Origin: Parvibaculum sp.
Lineage (GTDB): Bacteria; Pseudomonadota; Alphaproteobacteria; Parvibaculales; Parvibaculaceae
Direction: 5' to 3'
Length of the DNA: 37,431 nt
Assembly (NCBI GenBank): GCA_019635955.1
Contig: JAHBYL010000028.1
Location: forward strand, 1 to 37,431
Within the stretch, counting starts at the first letter, position 1, and each line of letters begins with the position of its first letter. The position numbers and the translations under genes were made by a program. Positions 24,162 to 32,164 of the stretch are shown in pieces. Below the pieces are notes generated by a model that did not search any database, was not told the origin of the DNA, and worked only from the letters and a program-made list of their open reading frames with translations.

Positions 24162-25063
24162 GGCTCGCCTTCCGGCCACAGCCAGGCGGCGCCGCGGACG
24201 CCGCTCGAGTCGCCGTGCTTGTGGCGGGCGAGGCGCGTCGCCACCGTGTCCGAGAACACGTAAGCACCCCAGCGGGACGGCACCTCGTCGTAAAGCGCAT
24301 CGACATTCGACATGCCGCCGCCCAGCACGATCACATGCGGGTCGAGAATATTGATGACATGGGCGAGCGCGCGGGCGAGGCGGTCGGCATAGCGGCGGAG
24401 CGCGATCTTGGCCGGGCGGTTGCCGGAAGCGGCGGCCGCGACGATGCCTTCGGGCGAAAGCGCCTCGCGGTTCTCGATCAGGTAGTCGGCGGCGAAGCCG
24501 GGGCCGGAGAGCCACGTCTCGATACAGCCCTTCTTGCCGCAATAGCAGTCGCGGCCGGGCATTTCGTCCGGCAGCACGAAGGGCAGCGAGTTGTGGCCCC
24601 ATTCGCCGGCAATCGCATTGGGACCCGAGAGCAGCTTGCCGCCGATCACGATGCCGCCGCCAACGCCGGTGCCAAGGATGACGCCGAAAACGGATGCCGC
24701 GCCTTCGCCCGCGCCGTCGCTCGCTTCCGACAGGGCGAAGCAGTCGGCGTCATTTGCCAGGTGGACGGGGCGGCCAAGCGCTGCTTCGAGGTCGCGCGCG
24801 AAGGGATGGCCAATCAGCCAGGTGCTGTTCGCGTTCTTCACGAGGCCGGTGGCGGGTGAGATCGCGCCGGGCATGCCGATGCCGATGCTGCCCGGTTCGC
24901 CGGTTTCGGCTTCGAGGGCCGTGGTGAGATCGCGGATCGCGGCGATGGTCGCCTCATAGCTCCCCTGCGGTGCGGGGATGCGCTTGCGCGCCCGCTCCAC
25001 GCCGCCCTCGCCCAGCGCGATGCCTTCGATTTTCGTGCCGCCAAGATCTATGCCGATCCGCAT
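24158..25063 (-). CDS. mak: ROK-family sugar kinase, Mak-like fructokinase
   Basis: 301 residues, the length of E. coli Mak. The sequence follows E. coli Mak closely: [13 protein letters not shown] (phosphate loop), [21 protein letters not shown] (catalytic Asp), [11 protein letters not shown] with the zinc ligand His, [11 protein letters not shown] (zinc cysteines), [21 protein letters not shown] and [16 protein letters not shown]. It phosphorylates fructose, and perhaps mannose or glucose, at the 6-position with ATP (established for Mak; inferred here). The gene is coupled to dinB by an ATGA overlap, an unexpected pairing. Confidence 0.92.
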   Translation of the reverse strand: MRIGIDLGGTKIEGIALGEGGVERARKRIPAPQGSYEATIAAIRDLTTALEAETGEPGSIGIGMPGAISPATGLVKNANSTWLIGHPFARDLEAALGRPVHLANDADCFALSEASDGAGEGAASVFGVILGTGVGGGIVIGGKLLSGPNAIAGEWGHNSLPFVLPDEMPGRDCYCGKKGCIETWLSGPGFAADYLIENREALSPEGIVAAAASGNRPAKIALRRYADRLARALAHVINILDPHVIVLGGGMSNVDALYDEVPSRWGAYVFSDTVATRLARHKHGDSSGVRGAAWLWPEGEP

Positions 25064-25138
25064 GGGAGATTCCTTTTCGGGCAGGATAGCATGGCGGGGA
25101 GGGGAACGCCGTTCGGCAAATCCCCTACAAAACACCCA

Positions 25139-25261
25139 CGTCATGCCCGGGCTTGACCCGGGCATCCAGGGCGGTTCGCGCGGCGTGCGCTGTATTTTTG
25201 TGATGAGGGACGCCGCCTGACGGCGGTTTCTGGACCCCCGGATCAAACCCCGGGGGTGACG
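25139..25261. repeat. Palindromic intergenic repeat with terminal inverted repeats
   Basis: Starts CGTCATGCCCGGGCTTGACC (25139-) and ends with the inverse type, TGGACCCCCGGATCAAACCC to GGGTGACG (25230-25261). When the end is turned over, the first ~32 bases align with the start with few mismatches. Between them lie a GC-rich core and a short hairpin GCCGCC-TGA-CGGCGG. Elements beginning GTCATGCCCGGG...ATCCA are a familiar interspersed REP/MITE-like type in alphaproteobacterial genomes. It encodes no transposase. It ends 36 nt before the capA start. Confidence 0.75.
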
Positions 25262-25297
25262 TGCTATTTTGAATCTAGAAAATTTTGGAAGGCGGGC

Positions 25298-26485
25298 ATG
25301 CGCATCAGATCAATCGTCATATCGGCCTTGCTTATCCTTCTGGCTTTTCCCGCCCAGGCACAGCAGCGGCTTACTGTCGTTCTCTTGGGCGATACGGGGT
25401 TCAACGGCCCCGGTGCGCGCGTGTCGGAGACGGGCGGGTTCAAGCGAGGCGAGCTGGTCACGGTAGAGGATGCGATGGCGAAGATCGCGCCTGTCATCCA
25501 GGGCGATGTGGTGCTTGCCAATCTCGAAACCGTGGTGACGGACCGGAACGACATTCCCGTGCGCGACAAGATGTTCGTCTTCCGCACGCATCCCGCCCAT
25601 GTCCGCGCGCTTGTCCGCCACGGTATCGACGTGCTGCCGCTTGCCAACAACCACGCGATGGATCTCGGTGGTGCGGGCGCCGGCGAGACGCTTCGCCATA
25701 TGGAGGGAATGGCCGGGCTTCGCGCCTTTCCCGGTCTCGGGCGAACGCGGGAGGAGGCCATGCAGCCGCATGTCTTCGTCGCGCGCGGCGCGAAGGTCGC
25801 CGTCTCGGCGGTGGGCAATGCGGGCGGCGGGCTGCCTGCGCGCAACGGCGAGGCCGGCATGCTGCGCGAAGACCGTGATTTCGCCGCCGTCGCCGCGCGG
25901 CTTGCAGGCGAGGCTGCCGATATTCGTATCCTCTCGGTTCACTACGGGCCGGAGTTCGCACCGCTGACGGAGAAAGCAACGCAGATGCGCTTCCGCGAGG
26001 CAGAGAGCGCTGGCCTCACCATCATTGCCGGGCATCATCACCATGTAGCGCGGGGGATCGAGCTTTCAGGCGGCAAGCTGATTGCCTATGGGCTCGGCAA
26101 TTTTCTTCATCTCGGCACGCAGGACATGCGCCGCTTCGATATCTGCCGCGATTACGGGCTCGTCGTGAGGGCGGGACTGACGCGCGGGCGGGGCGGCTAT
26201 CAGGTCGAGACGGTGGAGATCACGCCGATCACGAAAATGCACATCGCGCCGGAGCCAATGACGGGCGATGCCGCGCGGCTTCGCGTCGAGGTGATGAATT
26301 ATCTCGGGGGCCAACTCAGCGAGGACGGCTTACGCTTTAGGCCGCAAGCGGATGGCTCCGGCCTCTGGTGCGCCGCGGGCGCAAAGGATGCGCGTTGCGC
26401 AGGCTGGCAGGCGCCGGAAGCTTCATCGCGCGAGGCGGAGATTGCGGCGGCTTGCGGCAAGGATGTCCGGCGGGGGAATTTTTGA
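25298..26485 (+). CDS. CapA-family (poly-gamma-glutamate synthesis type) exported metallophosphatase-like protein
   Basis: 395 residues from the ATG at 25298, preceded by GGAAGGCGGG; an earlier in-frame start at 25256 lies inside the repeat. The signal peptide MRIRSIVISALLILLAFPAQA is followed by a calcineurin-like metallophosphatase fold of the CapA/PgsA family: LLGDTGFNGPG, VLANLETVVT, PLANNHAMDLGG, SVHYGPEF, IIAGHHHHV and AYGLGNFLH, the residues expected to bind two metals. In PGA producers this protein belongs with ligases PgsB/CapB and PgsC; none is present here, so capsule synthesis is not implied. It may cleave a phosphoester or amide at the envelope. Two to four extra cysteines are in the last 50 residues. 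Confidence 0.85.
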   Translation: MRIRSIVISALLILLAFPAQAQQRLTVVLLGDTGFNGPGARVSETGGFKRGELVTVEDAMAKIAPVIQGDVVLANLETVVTDRNDIPVRDKMFVFRTHPAHVRALVRHGIDVLPLANNHAMDLGGAGAGETLRHMEGMAGLRAFPGLGRTREEAMQPHVFVARGAKVAVSAVGNAGGGLPARNGEAGMLREDRDFAAVAARLAGEAADIRILSVHYGPEFAPLTEKATQMRFREAESAGLTIIAGHHHHVARGIELSGGKLIAYGLGNFLHLGTQDMRRFDICRDYGLVVRAGLTRGRGGYQVETVEITPITKMHIAPEPMTGDAARLRVEVMNYLGGQLSEDGLRFRPQADGSGLWCAAGAKDARCAGWQAPEASSREAEIAAACGKDVRRGNF

Positions 26486-26497
26486 CGGCTGGCCTTT

Positions 26498-27241
26498 TCA
26501 GAACCCCTCCGCCTTCAGCGTCTCGTCGATGAAGCCATGCGCTTCCGGCCAGAGCGTGGTGTGGAAGTGACTGTCCTTTGCGGGCCCCAGCAGCTTCGCA
26601 AGGCGCGGGTCGGCGATGAAGTGAATGAGGCGCGTGGGGGCGTGAGCTTTCGCGACCGAAGAAAGATTGTGGGGGATGTCGTCGAGGAAGATCACCGGCG
26701 CTTCCACGCGCTCGGCGAGGCGGCGGACAGCGCCGCCCTTCAGCCCCTTGTTGGCAATGACGGGAAAGGGGATGCCCTGCCCAACGAGGCAGGCCTCGCG
26801 CCGCGCCTTCGCCTCCAGCGGCACATTGGTGAGGATCACCACCTGCGCGCGGTCCGATAGCTCGGCCAGCGCCTCCGCCGCGCCGGGCACCACCTCGAGG
26901 TCATGGGCCGAGGCCGCGAAGAAGGCATCGAGAAGCGCCGGCATCTCGGCGGGCGGCACGGGCTCGTTGGTGCCCTTGCGCTTGATGTTGCCGCTGAGGG
27001 CAAAGCTCTGCAGATCGATCCAGAGGTCCTGCGTTTCGAGATAGCGCTCGAGACCCACCATGAACTGCAGCAGCACCTCGTCGGCGTCCGAGACGATGAG
27101 CGGCCGGCCGCGCTCCAGCGTCAGCGCGTCGATCTGCGGGATGACCGCCTCGTCGATCGCCAGCGGGTCGCGTTCGGGCGGGCGGGTGCCGGCCACTTCG
27201 CCTGCGGTCGATCCCGGGTCGTTTTCGGGATGCGAGGTCAT
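26498..27241 (-). CDS. HAD-superfamily hydrolase
   Basis: 247 residues from the ATG at 27241, which overlaps the DUF3572 stop (ATGA). HAD motifs in order: the nucleophile strand PLIVSDADEVLL (D-x-D), motif II VVILTNVPLEA, motif III lysine in IANKGLKGGAV, and motif IV FLDDIPHNLSS. The cap region lies between motifs I and II, with an Ala/Glu-rich helix. N-terminal ~35 residues are low-complexity. It is a phosphatase-type hydrolase of unknown substrate. It converges on the CapA gene with a 12-nt gap. Confidence 0.85.
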   Translation of the reverse strand: MTSHPENDPGSTAGEVAGTRPPERDPLAIDEAVIPQIDALTLERGRPLIVSDADEVLLQFMVGLERYLETQDLWIDLQSFALSGNIKRKGTNEPVPPAEMPALLDAFFAASAHDLEVVPGAAEALAELSDRAQVVILTNVPLEAKARREACLVGQGIPFPVIANKGLKGGAVRRLAERVEAPVIFLDDIPHNLSSVAKAHAPTRLIHFIADPRLAKLLGPAKDSHFHTTLWPEAHGFIDETLKAEGF

Positions 27242-27516
27242 GGCCAGTCCACCCTTTCGCCGCCCGGCAGCGCCAGACGGGCGCGGGCCGGGAGCTCCGG
27301 GCGCAGCTCCTCCGCCTCGCAAAAGGCGAGGAGGCGGGCTTCGTCCGCCAGTATGAAGTCGAGAATGCCGCCCAGCATTTCGGGCTCGGCTGCCCGTGCT
27401 CGCAACTCCTCGGGCGAGAGGCCGGAAAGGGCCATGAAATCGCCCAGCAGGTCTTCATCGGCCGCGATATGGCCGAGCGCCCTGAGGGCCAGAAGCTCGG
27501 CCTCGTCACTTGTCAT
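27238..27516 (-). CDS. DUF3572 family protein
   Basis: 92 residues from the ATG at 27516 (MTSDEAELLALRALGHIAA), preceded by GGGA. Helical protein with the family stretches LLGDFMALSGLSPEELR, ILDFILADEARLLAFCE and a Pro-rich end. DUF3572 is confined mainly to alphaproteobacteria and is often found close to divK/pleD, as here, where it is divergent from divK. Function unknown; no export signal. Confidence 0.85.
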   Translation of the reverse strand: MTSDEAELLALRALGHIAADEDLLGDFMALSGLSPEELRARAAEPEMLGGILDFILADEARLLAFCEAEELRPELPARARLALPGGERVDWP

Positions 27517-27770
27517 CGAAAATTCCCATATTTCCCGCCCTCTTCCGCCGGTTTCGGCCGTTTTTGCCATCCGGAGGGGGCGGGCGCACACGCAAACTTA
27601 ATCATAGGCGGGTTTTAATCAAAAACCCCGGAAATCCGGGACGCCCGGCGGCGGCGGTAAAGGGTTGGTTAAGGATATTGGGGTCATATCACCTCATAGG
27701 GAATCGACCCGCTGGCCGGACGTGAGGTTACAGCTACGGGCAAGCCCGGCACAGGTGGAGTTCTGGAGCA

Positions 27771-28145
27771 ATGGACGCAATGTCGAAGAAGGTCCTGATC
27801 GTTGAGGACAATGAGCTCAACATGAAGCTCTTCCACGATCTTCTGGACGCGCATGGCTACGAGACGCTGCAGACGCGTGACGGTATCGAGGCGCTCGAGA
27901 TTGCGCGCACGAACCGCCCCGACCTGATTCTCATGGACATTCAGCTTCCCGAGGTCTCCGGTCTCGAAGTCACGAAATGGATCAAGGAAGACGACAATCT
28001 GCGGGCGATCCCCGTGGTTGCCGTCACGGCCTTTGCCATGAAGGGCGACGAGGAGAAGATCCGCGAAGGCGGCTGCGAGGCCTATATCTCGAAGCCGATC
28101 TCCGTCACCCAGTTCCTGGAAACGGTTCAGCGTTTTCTCCGCTAG
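27771..28145 (+). CDS. divK: DivK, single-domain response regulator of cell-cycle signalling
   Basis: 124 residues. A receiver domain only: acidic pocket [23 protein letters not shown], phosphoacceptor Asp56 in LILMDIQLP (D53 in the Caulobacter numbering, which starts at the second Met), switch residue Thr in [26 protein letters not shown]. It differs from Caulobacter DivK at few positions. In Caulobacter it is phosphorylated by DivJ, dephosphorylated by PleC and acts on CckA through DivL. GGAG precedes the ATG at 27771; the ATG at 27780 is less well placed. The neighbouring pleD follows after 30 nt. Confidence 0.97.
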   Translation: MDAMSKKVLIVEDNELNMKLFHDLLDAHGYETLQTRDGIEALEIARTNRPDLILMDIQLPEVSGLEVTKWIKEDDNLRAIPVVAVTAFAMKGDEEKIREGGCEAYISKPISVTQFLETVQRFLR

Positions 28146-28175
28146 TCGCCCCCTGCAAGTTCGAGAGAGGGCAGA

Positions 28176-29549
28176 GTGACCGCGCGCGTTCTTATCGTCG
28201 ATGACGTTCCCGCCAATCTGAAGCTGCTCGACGCCAAGCTGACCGCCGAGTATTTCGACGTGCTCAAGGCAAGCTCCGGCATGGAGGCGCTCGAGAAGGC
28301 GAAGGACGAGCAACCGGACATCATCCTGCTCGACGTGATGATGCCCGGTATGGACGGGTTTGAAGTCTGCCGCCGGCTGAAGTCGATGCCGGAGACCGAG
28401 CATATTCCGGTCGTGATGGTAACGGCGCTCGACCAGCCGAAAGACCGGGTGCAGGGCCTCGAGGCCGGCGCCGACGATTTTCTCACCAAACCGCTCAACG
28501 ATCTCGCGCTCTTCGCGCGGGTGCGCAGTCTCGTGCGCCTGAAAATGGTGACGGACGAGCTCCGCATGCGCGAGGCGACGGGTCAGCGCATCGGCGCGCT
28601 CGGCACCAAGGAGGGCGACGCCTTTCTCATGTCGGCGCCGGGGCGCATTCTCGTCATCGACGACCGTCCGACATCGCTCAAGCGCATCACCGAGACGCTG
28701 GCGGACAGTCACAACGTCACCGTCGCCGAAACGCAGGAAGAGCTGATGCAGCTCGCCGCGACCGGCGACTACGACCTTCATATCGTCAGCCTGACGCTGC
28801 AGGAGTTCGACGGGCTCCGCCTCTGCTCGCAGCTTCGTTCGCTCGAAGCGACGCGGCAGACGCCCATTCTCGCGATCGTGGAGGAGGGAGATACGCCCCG
28901 CCTCGTGCGCGCGCTCGACATGGGCGTGAACGACTATCTGGTGCGTCCGGTGGAACGCAACGAGCTCGTCGCGCGGGCGCGCAGCCAGCTCAAGCGCAAG
29001 CGCTATCAGGATTATCTTCGCGACAAGTTCCAGCAGGGGCTCGAACTCGCGATCACGGACGGCCTGACAGGCCTCTACAACCGCCGCTACATGGAAGGCC
29101 ATCTGGCGACTCTGGTGGAAGATGCGGCGAATACGGGCAAGCCCGTCTCGCTTCTCATCTTCGACATCGACCATTTCAAGCCGGTCAACGACACCTATGG
29201 CCACCCCGCGGGCGACGCCGTGCTGCGTCAGTTCGCGGACCGCATCTCGAACAATGTGCGGGGTGTCGATCTTGCCTGCCGTCTCGGCGGCGAGGAATTC
29301 GTGGTCGTGATGCCGGACACCGACATCGCCTTTGCGACGACGGTGGCCGAGCGGCTCCGCCAATGCGTGGCGGCAAAGCCTTTCATTCTCGATGAGGCGG
29401 GGCGCGAGCTCAATGTAACGGTGAGTATCGGCATCGCCATGACGAGCGGGCCGAAGGACACGGCGGCGAAGCTTCTCGAGCGCGCCGACCAGGGTCTCTA
29501 TCGCGCCAAGCGCGACGGGCGCAATCGCGTCGCAGCGGAAGCGGCGTAA
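28176..29549 (+). CDS. pleD: PleD, response regulator/diguanylate cyclase
   Basis: 457 residues from a GTG. The order is: receiver 1 with phosphoacceptor Asp53 in IILLDVMMPGMDG, receiver 2 (about 153-275, RILVIDDRP) without an Asp at the acceptor position (IVSLTLQE), and a GGDEF domain with GGEEF at 371-375. The inhibitory site R362-G-V-D365 is intact. Phosphorylation by DivJ/PleC drives dimerisation through the receiver domains and c-di-GMP synthesis, which promotes polar development (Caulobacter model). Arrangement and sequence match Caulobacter PleD. It is followed by 440 nt without a clear gene. Confidence 0.97.
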   Translation: MTARVLIVDDVPANLKLLDAKLTAEYFDVLKASSGMEALEKAKDEQPDIILLDVMMPGMDGFEVCRRLKSMPETEHIPVVMVTALDQPKDRVQGLEAGADDFLTKPLNDLALFARVRSLVRLKMVTDELRMREATGQRIGALGTKEGDAFLMSAPGRILVIDDRPTSLKRITETLADSHNVTVAETQEELMQLAATGDYDLHIVSLTLQEFDGLRLCSQLRSLEATRQTPILAIVEEGDTPRLVRALDMGVNDYLVRPVERNELVARARSQLKRKRYQDYLRDKFQQGLELAITDGLTGLYNRRYMEGHLATLVEDAANTGKPVSLLIFDIDHFKPVNDTYGHPAGDAVLRQFADRISNNVRGVDLACRLGGEEFVVVMPDTDIAFATTVAERLRQCVAAKPFILDEAGRELNVTVSIGIAMTSGPKDTAAKLLERADQGLYRAKRDGRNRVAAEAA

Positions 29550-29614
29550 GTCTTTCTCCGCCTTTCCTCAATCCAGATATTTCGCCAGGCCAGCATTGGC
29601 ACCATCTGTCGGCC

Positions 29615-29640
29615 GTTAACCTTGAATATTCATGGTTAAC
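29615..29640. promoter_or_regulatory. 26-nt near-perfect palindrome built of TTAACC sites
   Basis: GTTAACC at 29615-29621 is the inverse of GGTTAAC at 29634-29640, and GAATATTC in the middle is itself a palindrome; only one base pair in the dyad is mismatched. It contains ATGGTTAA (TTAACCAT reversed), the CtrA half-site type also seen at 10512. It lies 66 nt after pleD and has no U-tract, so it is not a terminator. A protein-binding site is likely. Confidence 0.4.
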
Positions 29641-29922
29641 GCAGTCGAGGGGTGTATTTCCTCGATGAATCTCTATCGCAGTCCTTTATTGGGACAGAAG
29701 GGCGTGATAAGTTTAATGCGTTACATGGTTTCGCTGCCAATGTCGGTTCCGCTTCTTGCTGGGGGGTGAGGCCGGAACCGTATCGGGCAGCGATACGTGT
29801 CCTCGTGGGGCGCTCAGGTCCGCCGCATCTCCTGGGTCCGCGAGGCACGGCCGGTCGGGGCGCGGTTTTGGAGTGGCCTCCTCTGATATGCCGCAATTTC
29901 CCGGCCGGCCACCTTTAAACGG

Positions 29923-29954
29923 AAAGAGCCGGTCCATCGGGACCGGCTCTTTTT
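29923..29954 (+). terminator. Strong rho-independent terminator (possibly bidirectional)
   Basis: AAAGAGCCGGTCC (29923-29935) pairs perfectly with GGACCGGCTCTTT (29940-29952) around a 4-nt loop; TTTTT at 29950-29954 follows on the plus strand. On the minus strand only TTT follows the GC stem, but the rpmG stop is 36 nt away, so it may serve rpmG too. Confidence 0.85.
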
Positions 29955-29989
29955 GGTTTCAGGAAAGTGCAGCGCGAGGCGCCGCCAGA

Positions 29990-30157
29990 TCACTTGATCT
30001 TGGTTTCCTTGAACTCGACATGCTTGCGCGCAATCGGGTCGTACTTCTTGATGACCATCTTCTCGGTCATGGTGCGGCTGTTCTTCTTGGTCACGTAGAA
30101 GTAGCCCGTGCCCGCCGTGCTTTCGAGCTTGATCTTGATGGAAGCTGGCTTCGCCAT
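29990..30157 (-). CDS. rpmG: 50S ribosomal protein L33
   Basis: 55 residues ([18 protein letters not shown] to a KETKIK end), the exact size for bacterial L33. The family pattern [17 protein letters not shown] and [14 protein letters not shown] is clear. It has no CxxC zinc pairs, so it is the cysteine-less form. It is near the 3' end of a long minus-strand cluster, with a gap of about 92 nt from the upstream MFS gene, where it may have its own promoter. A hairpin terminator lies 36 nt downstream. The gene is too short to stand out as an open frame and is called on homology. Confidence 0.97.
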   Translation of the reverse strand: MAKPASIKIKLESTAGTGYFYVTKKNSRTMTEKMVIKKYDPIARKHVEFKETKIK

Positions 30158-30249
30158 GTCGCGAAATCCTTGAGTTCAGGCAAGTCCTTGGCAGGGCTCG
30201 CAAATTCGGGTTCCCACGGGAATCCCGTGCGATTTGGTGCGGAGAGTAC

Positions 30250-31410
30250 TCACGGCGACGGGTAAGTCAAGCCCGGGCGGGGCGCGTAATAGCGCTGCAG
30301 GAGGAGGACCATGGCCCCCACCCCCAAAAGCGACATGAGAATACCCGTCCAGATCGGCAGGCCAAGGTGAATGGCAAGGGCAGCGCAGAAGAGGCCGCTT
30401 GCGCCGCCAATGTCCCAGCCGCCCTCGGTTGCGACATGGAATCGCAAGGTGCAGGGCGCGCGCTTCGCCTGCGTGTAGACGGCGGTCATGAGCGTCGGGA
30501 CATAGAGGCAGGCGCCCAGCGCGCCGAGGGCATTCGCCAGAACGGCCACGGTCGCGTTGCCGGTGGCGACAGCGCGCAGGATGATGATGAGGGCGAAAGT
30601 GGCGAAGGCATAGACGACGGCGCGGCTGCCATGGCCTGCATCGATGTGGCGGCCGAGCGTCAGGCTGCCGATGCCGCCGATGACGGCGGCGAGCGCCAGC
30701 GCGCCGCCATAGGCGAGGAAGTCTTCGTTGAGCGATGTGAAGAGCGCGATCTGCCAGACGAAGACGTAACCCGACATGATCCAGCCATCGGCCAGGAACA
30801 GCAGCATGCCGGGTATCGACGCCCTGAAGGCGCTGGGGACGTTGCGCGCGACGTGGACCTCCGGCGTGCGCAGGAGCGGCAGGGCGGAGGCGATGCAGAA
30901 GACGGTAGCAAGGCTGAAAGCGGCGCGGGGTCCGTAGGTGACGAGGAGAAGGCCGGTCATGAGCGGGCTCACGACGCCGACAATGGCGGTGACCGCCTCG
31001 CGGACGCCGATCTGATGACCGCGATGCTCGTCGTCGCCGAGCGTCGCGAAATAGGCGTGATAGGTCGACCAGTAGACCGTGTCGCCGATGGACGAAACGA
31101 CGATGAGGATCGCGAGCATGTAACCGACGCCCTCGACATCGGCGAGCAGCGGAAACTGCAAGGCCGTCAGGAGCGTGCCGGCGATGACCATAGTGCGCAT
31201 GCCCCAGCGTATGGTGAGCGGGACAATCAGCGGGCGGATGAGAAAGCGCCCGAGCAGAATGAGCGCGAAAGACGAAAGCACCGTCGGGGCGGGCACGCCC
31301 GATTTCAGCAGATAGGTGACGAAGAAGGCGCTGCCGCCGGTCACGGCGACGGCGTGAATCCAGTAGTGAAGGTTGAGCAGGTTGACGGTGCGATTGCGGA
31401 AATACGCCAT
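30250..31410 (-). CDS. MFS transporter
   Basis: 386 residues from the ATG at 31410 (MAYFRNRTVNLLNLHYW), with GGGG about 9 nt upstream; an earlier in-frame ATG at 31443 would add 11 residues. Twelve hydrophobic segments are visible, with the loop 2-3 motif in the RFLIRP/RWGMRTM region typical of the superfamily. No signature gives the substrate. Acts in the inner membrane. It is followed at 30157 by rpmG. It is not closely similar to the other MFS protein at 32165. Confidence 0.85.
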   Translation of the reverse strand: MAYFRNRTVNLLNLHYWIHAVAVTGGSAFFVTYLLKSGVPAPTVLSSFALILLGRFLIRPLIVPLTIRWGMRTMVIAGTLLTALQFPLLADVEGVGYMLAILIVVSSIGDTVYWSTYHAYFATLGDDEHRGHQIGVREAVTAIVGVVSPLMTGLLLVTYGPRAAFSLATVFCIASALPLLRTPEVHVARNVPSAFRASIPGMLLFLADGWIMSGYVFVWQIALFTSLNEDFLAYGGALALAAVIGGIGSLTLGRHIDAGHGSRAVVYAFATFALIIILRAVATGNATVAVLANALGALGACLYVPTLMTAVYTQAKRAPCTLRFHVATEGGWDIGGASGLFCAALAIHLGLPIWTGILMSLLGVGAMVLLLQRYYAPRPGLTYPSP

Positions 31411-31613
31411 CGGATGAGCCCCGCGAAGGATGGATCGGAACAATCGACTGTCCTGCGGCCATACCCTTTCGGGGCAGCACGCTTTTCCGACAAGGCCGGA
31501 CGGGCCTCAATTCAGTCGATCAATCCGGGCATCGCGCGAAATCCTCCGATGGAGACGGCGCGAATCTAGCCGGTTCCCGATTGCCGTTCAATCGCGGTGG
31601 ATGAAAGTCTTCT
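31411..31613. other. 203-nt gap between MFS and lipoprotein genes
   Basis: Downstream of the lipoprotein gene and upstream of the MFS gene on minus. Holds no gene that I can support; presumably the MFS promoter. GC content drops toward the lipoprotein side. Confidence 0.4.
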
Positions 31614-32099
31614 TTATTTGGTTCCGAGTAAGCAGTCCGGCCTGCAGAAACGGTTCATGCCGCTGTCAATGTGCAATCCGCATTCGCGGGTAATGCGTTG
31701 TTCAACCGAGTGCATGATCGGGAGGGCAAGGTTTATGTGCTCCGGGGGGATAGGTTCGTTTAGGTTCTGCATAGAATGGGAAACGCGGTACTTGTTTCCT
31801 TCCCGATATTTCTCGATCGTCAGAGTAGGACCGAAATCGTCGATTATCCGGTAGTGAAAATGTTTGATTGGAATTTCATCTACCGGTTCCTTGTCGTCAA
31901 TTGGCCAACCGTCAGGCCCAACAATTATCTTGCGAACGCCCAGGACGCCCGGGGTTCCCTGTAGTGCAGCGATGATGCATTGATCGTCGGGCGGCGGGCC
32001 GGGCACAGTCTTTTCGGAGCTTATCCCATACAGCACATCGCAGCCCGCGAGGAGGACTGAGCCGACTATCGCGCAAAGCAGGATGAACCGATGTGCCAT
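31614..32099 (-). CDS. Predicted lipoprotein, unknown function
   Basis: 161 residues. MAHRFILLCAIVGSVLLAGC is a lipoprotein signal with the lipid-carrying Cys at residue 20. The mature part has no recognised domain; DDQCIIAALQGTPGV and a C-terminal REC...FCRPDC cysteine cluster (four cysteines after the lipobox) suggest disulfides. Base composition is visibly lower in GC than its neighbours, which may reflect recent acquisition. It sits alone between two MFS genes on the minus strand, 65 nt from the MFS gene upstream. Confidence 0.75.
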   Translation of the reverse strand: MAHRFILLCAIVGSVLLAGCDVLYGISSEKTVPGPPPDDQCIIAALQGTPGVLGVRKIIVGPDGWPIDDKEPVDEIPIKHFHYRIIDDFGPTLTIEKYREGNKYRVSHSMQNLNEPIPPEHINLALPIMHSVEQRITRECGLHIDSGMNRFCRPDCLLGTK

Positions 32100-32164
32100 C
32101 TTTGTCGCCCCGATTTTCCCGATACAGAGTTATTGGGAGGCTGGTCCCAAGAATGCCCGGAATT

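Larger units (their letters stand above)
29550..29989. other. 440-nt intergenic region between pleD and rpmG
   Basis: Holds the 26-nt palindrome at 29615-29640, a small hairpin CGTATCG-GGCAG-CGATACG (29779-29797) and a strong hairpin terminator at 29923-29954 that points mainly to the plus strand. An 88-codon plus frame (29652-29918) and two minus frames have no homology I recognise and no ribosome site. A plus-strand small RNA ending at the terminator is possible but unproved; otherwise this may be a long pleD 3' leader. Confidence 0.45.

Noticed and set aside
27684..29363. A 559-codon minus-strand frame under divK-pleD
   Set aside because: Antisense shadow; both genes on the other strand are certain.
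29652..29918. An 88-codon plus-strand frame after pleD
   Set aside because: No ribosome site, no homology, and the region is better explained as non-coding with a terminator.
30218..30232. Hairpin CACGGG-AAT-CCCGTG as a terminator of the MFS gene
   Set aside because: No U-tract on either strand; it may be chance or part of the rpmG leader.
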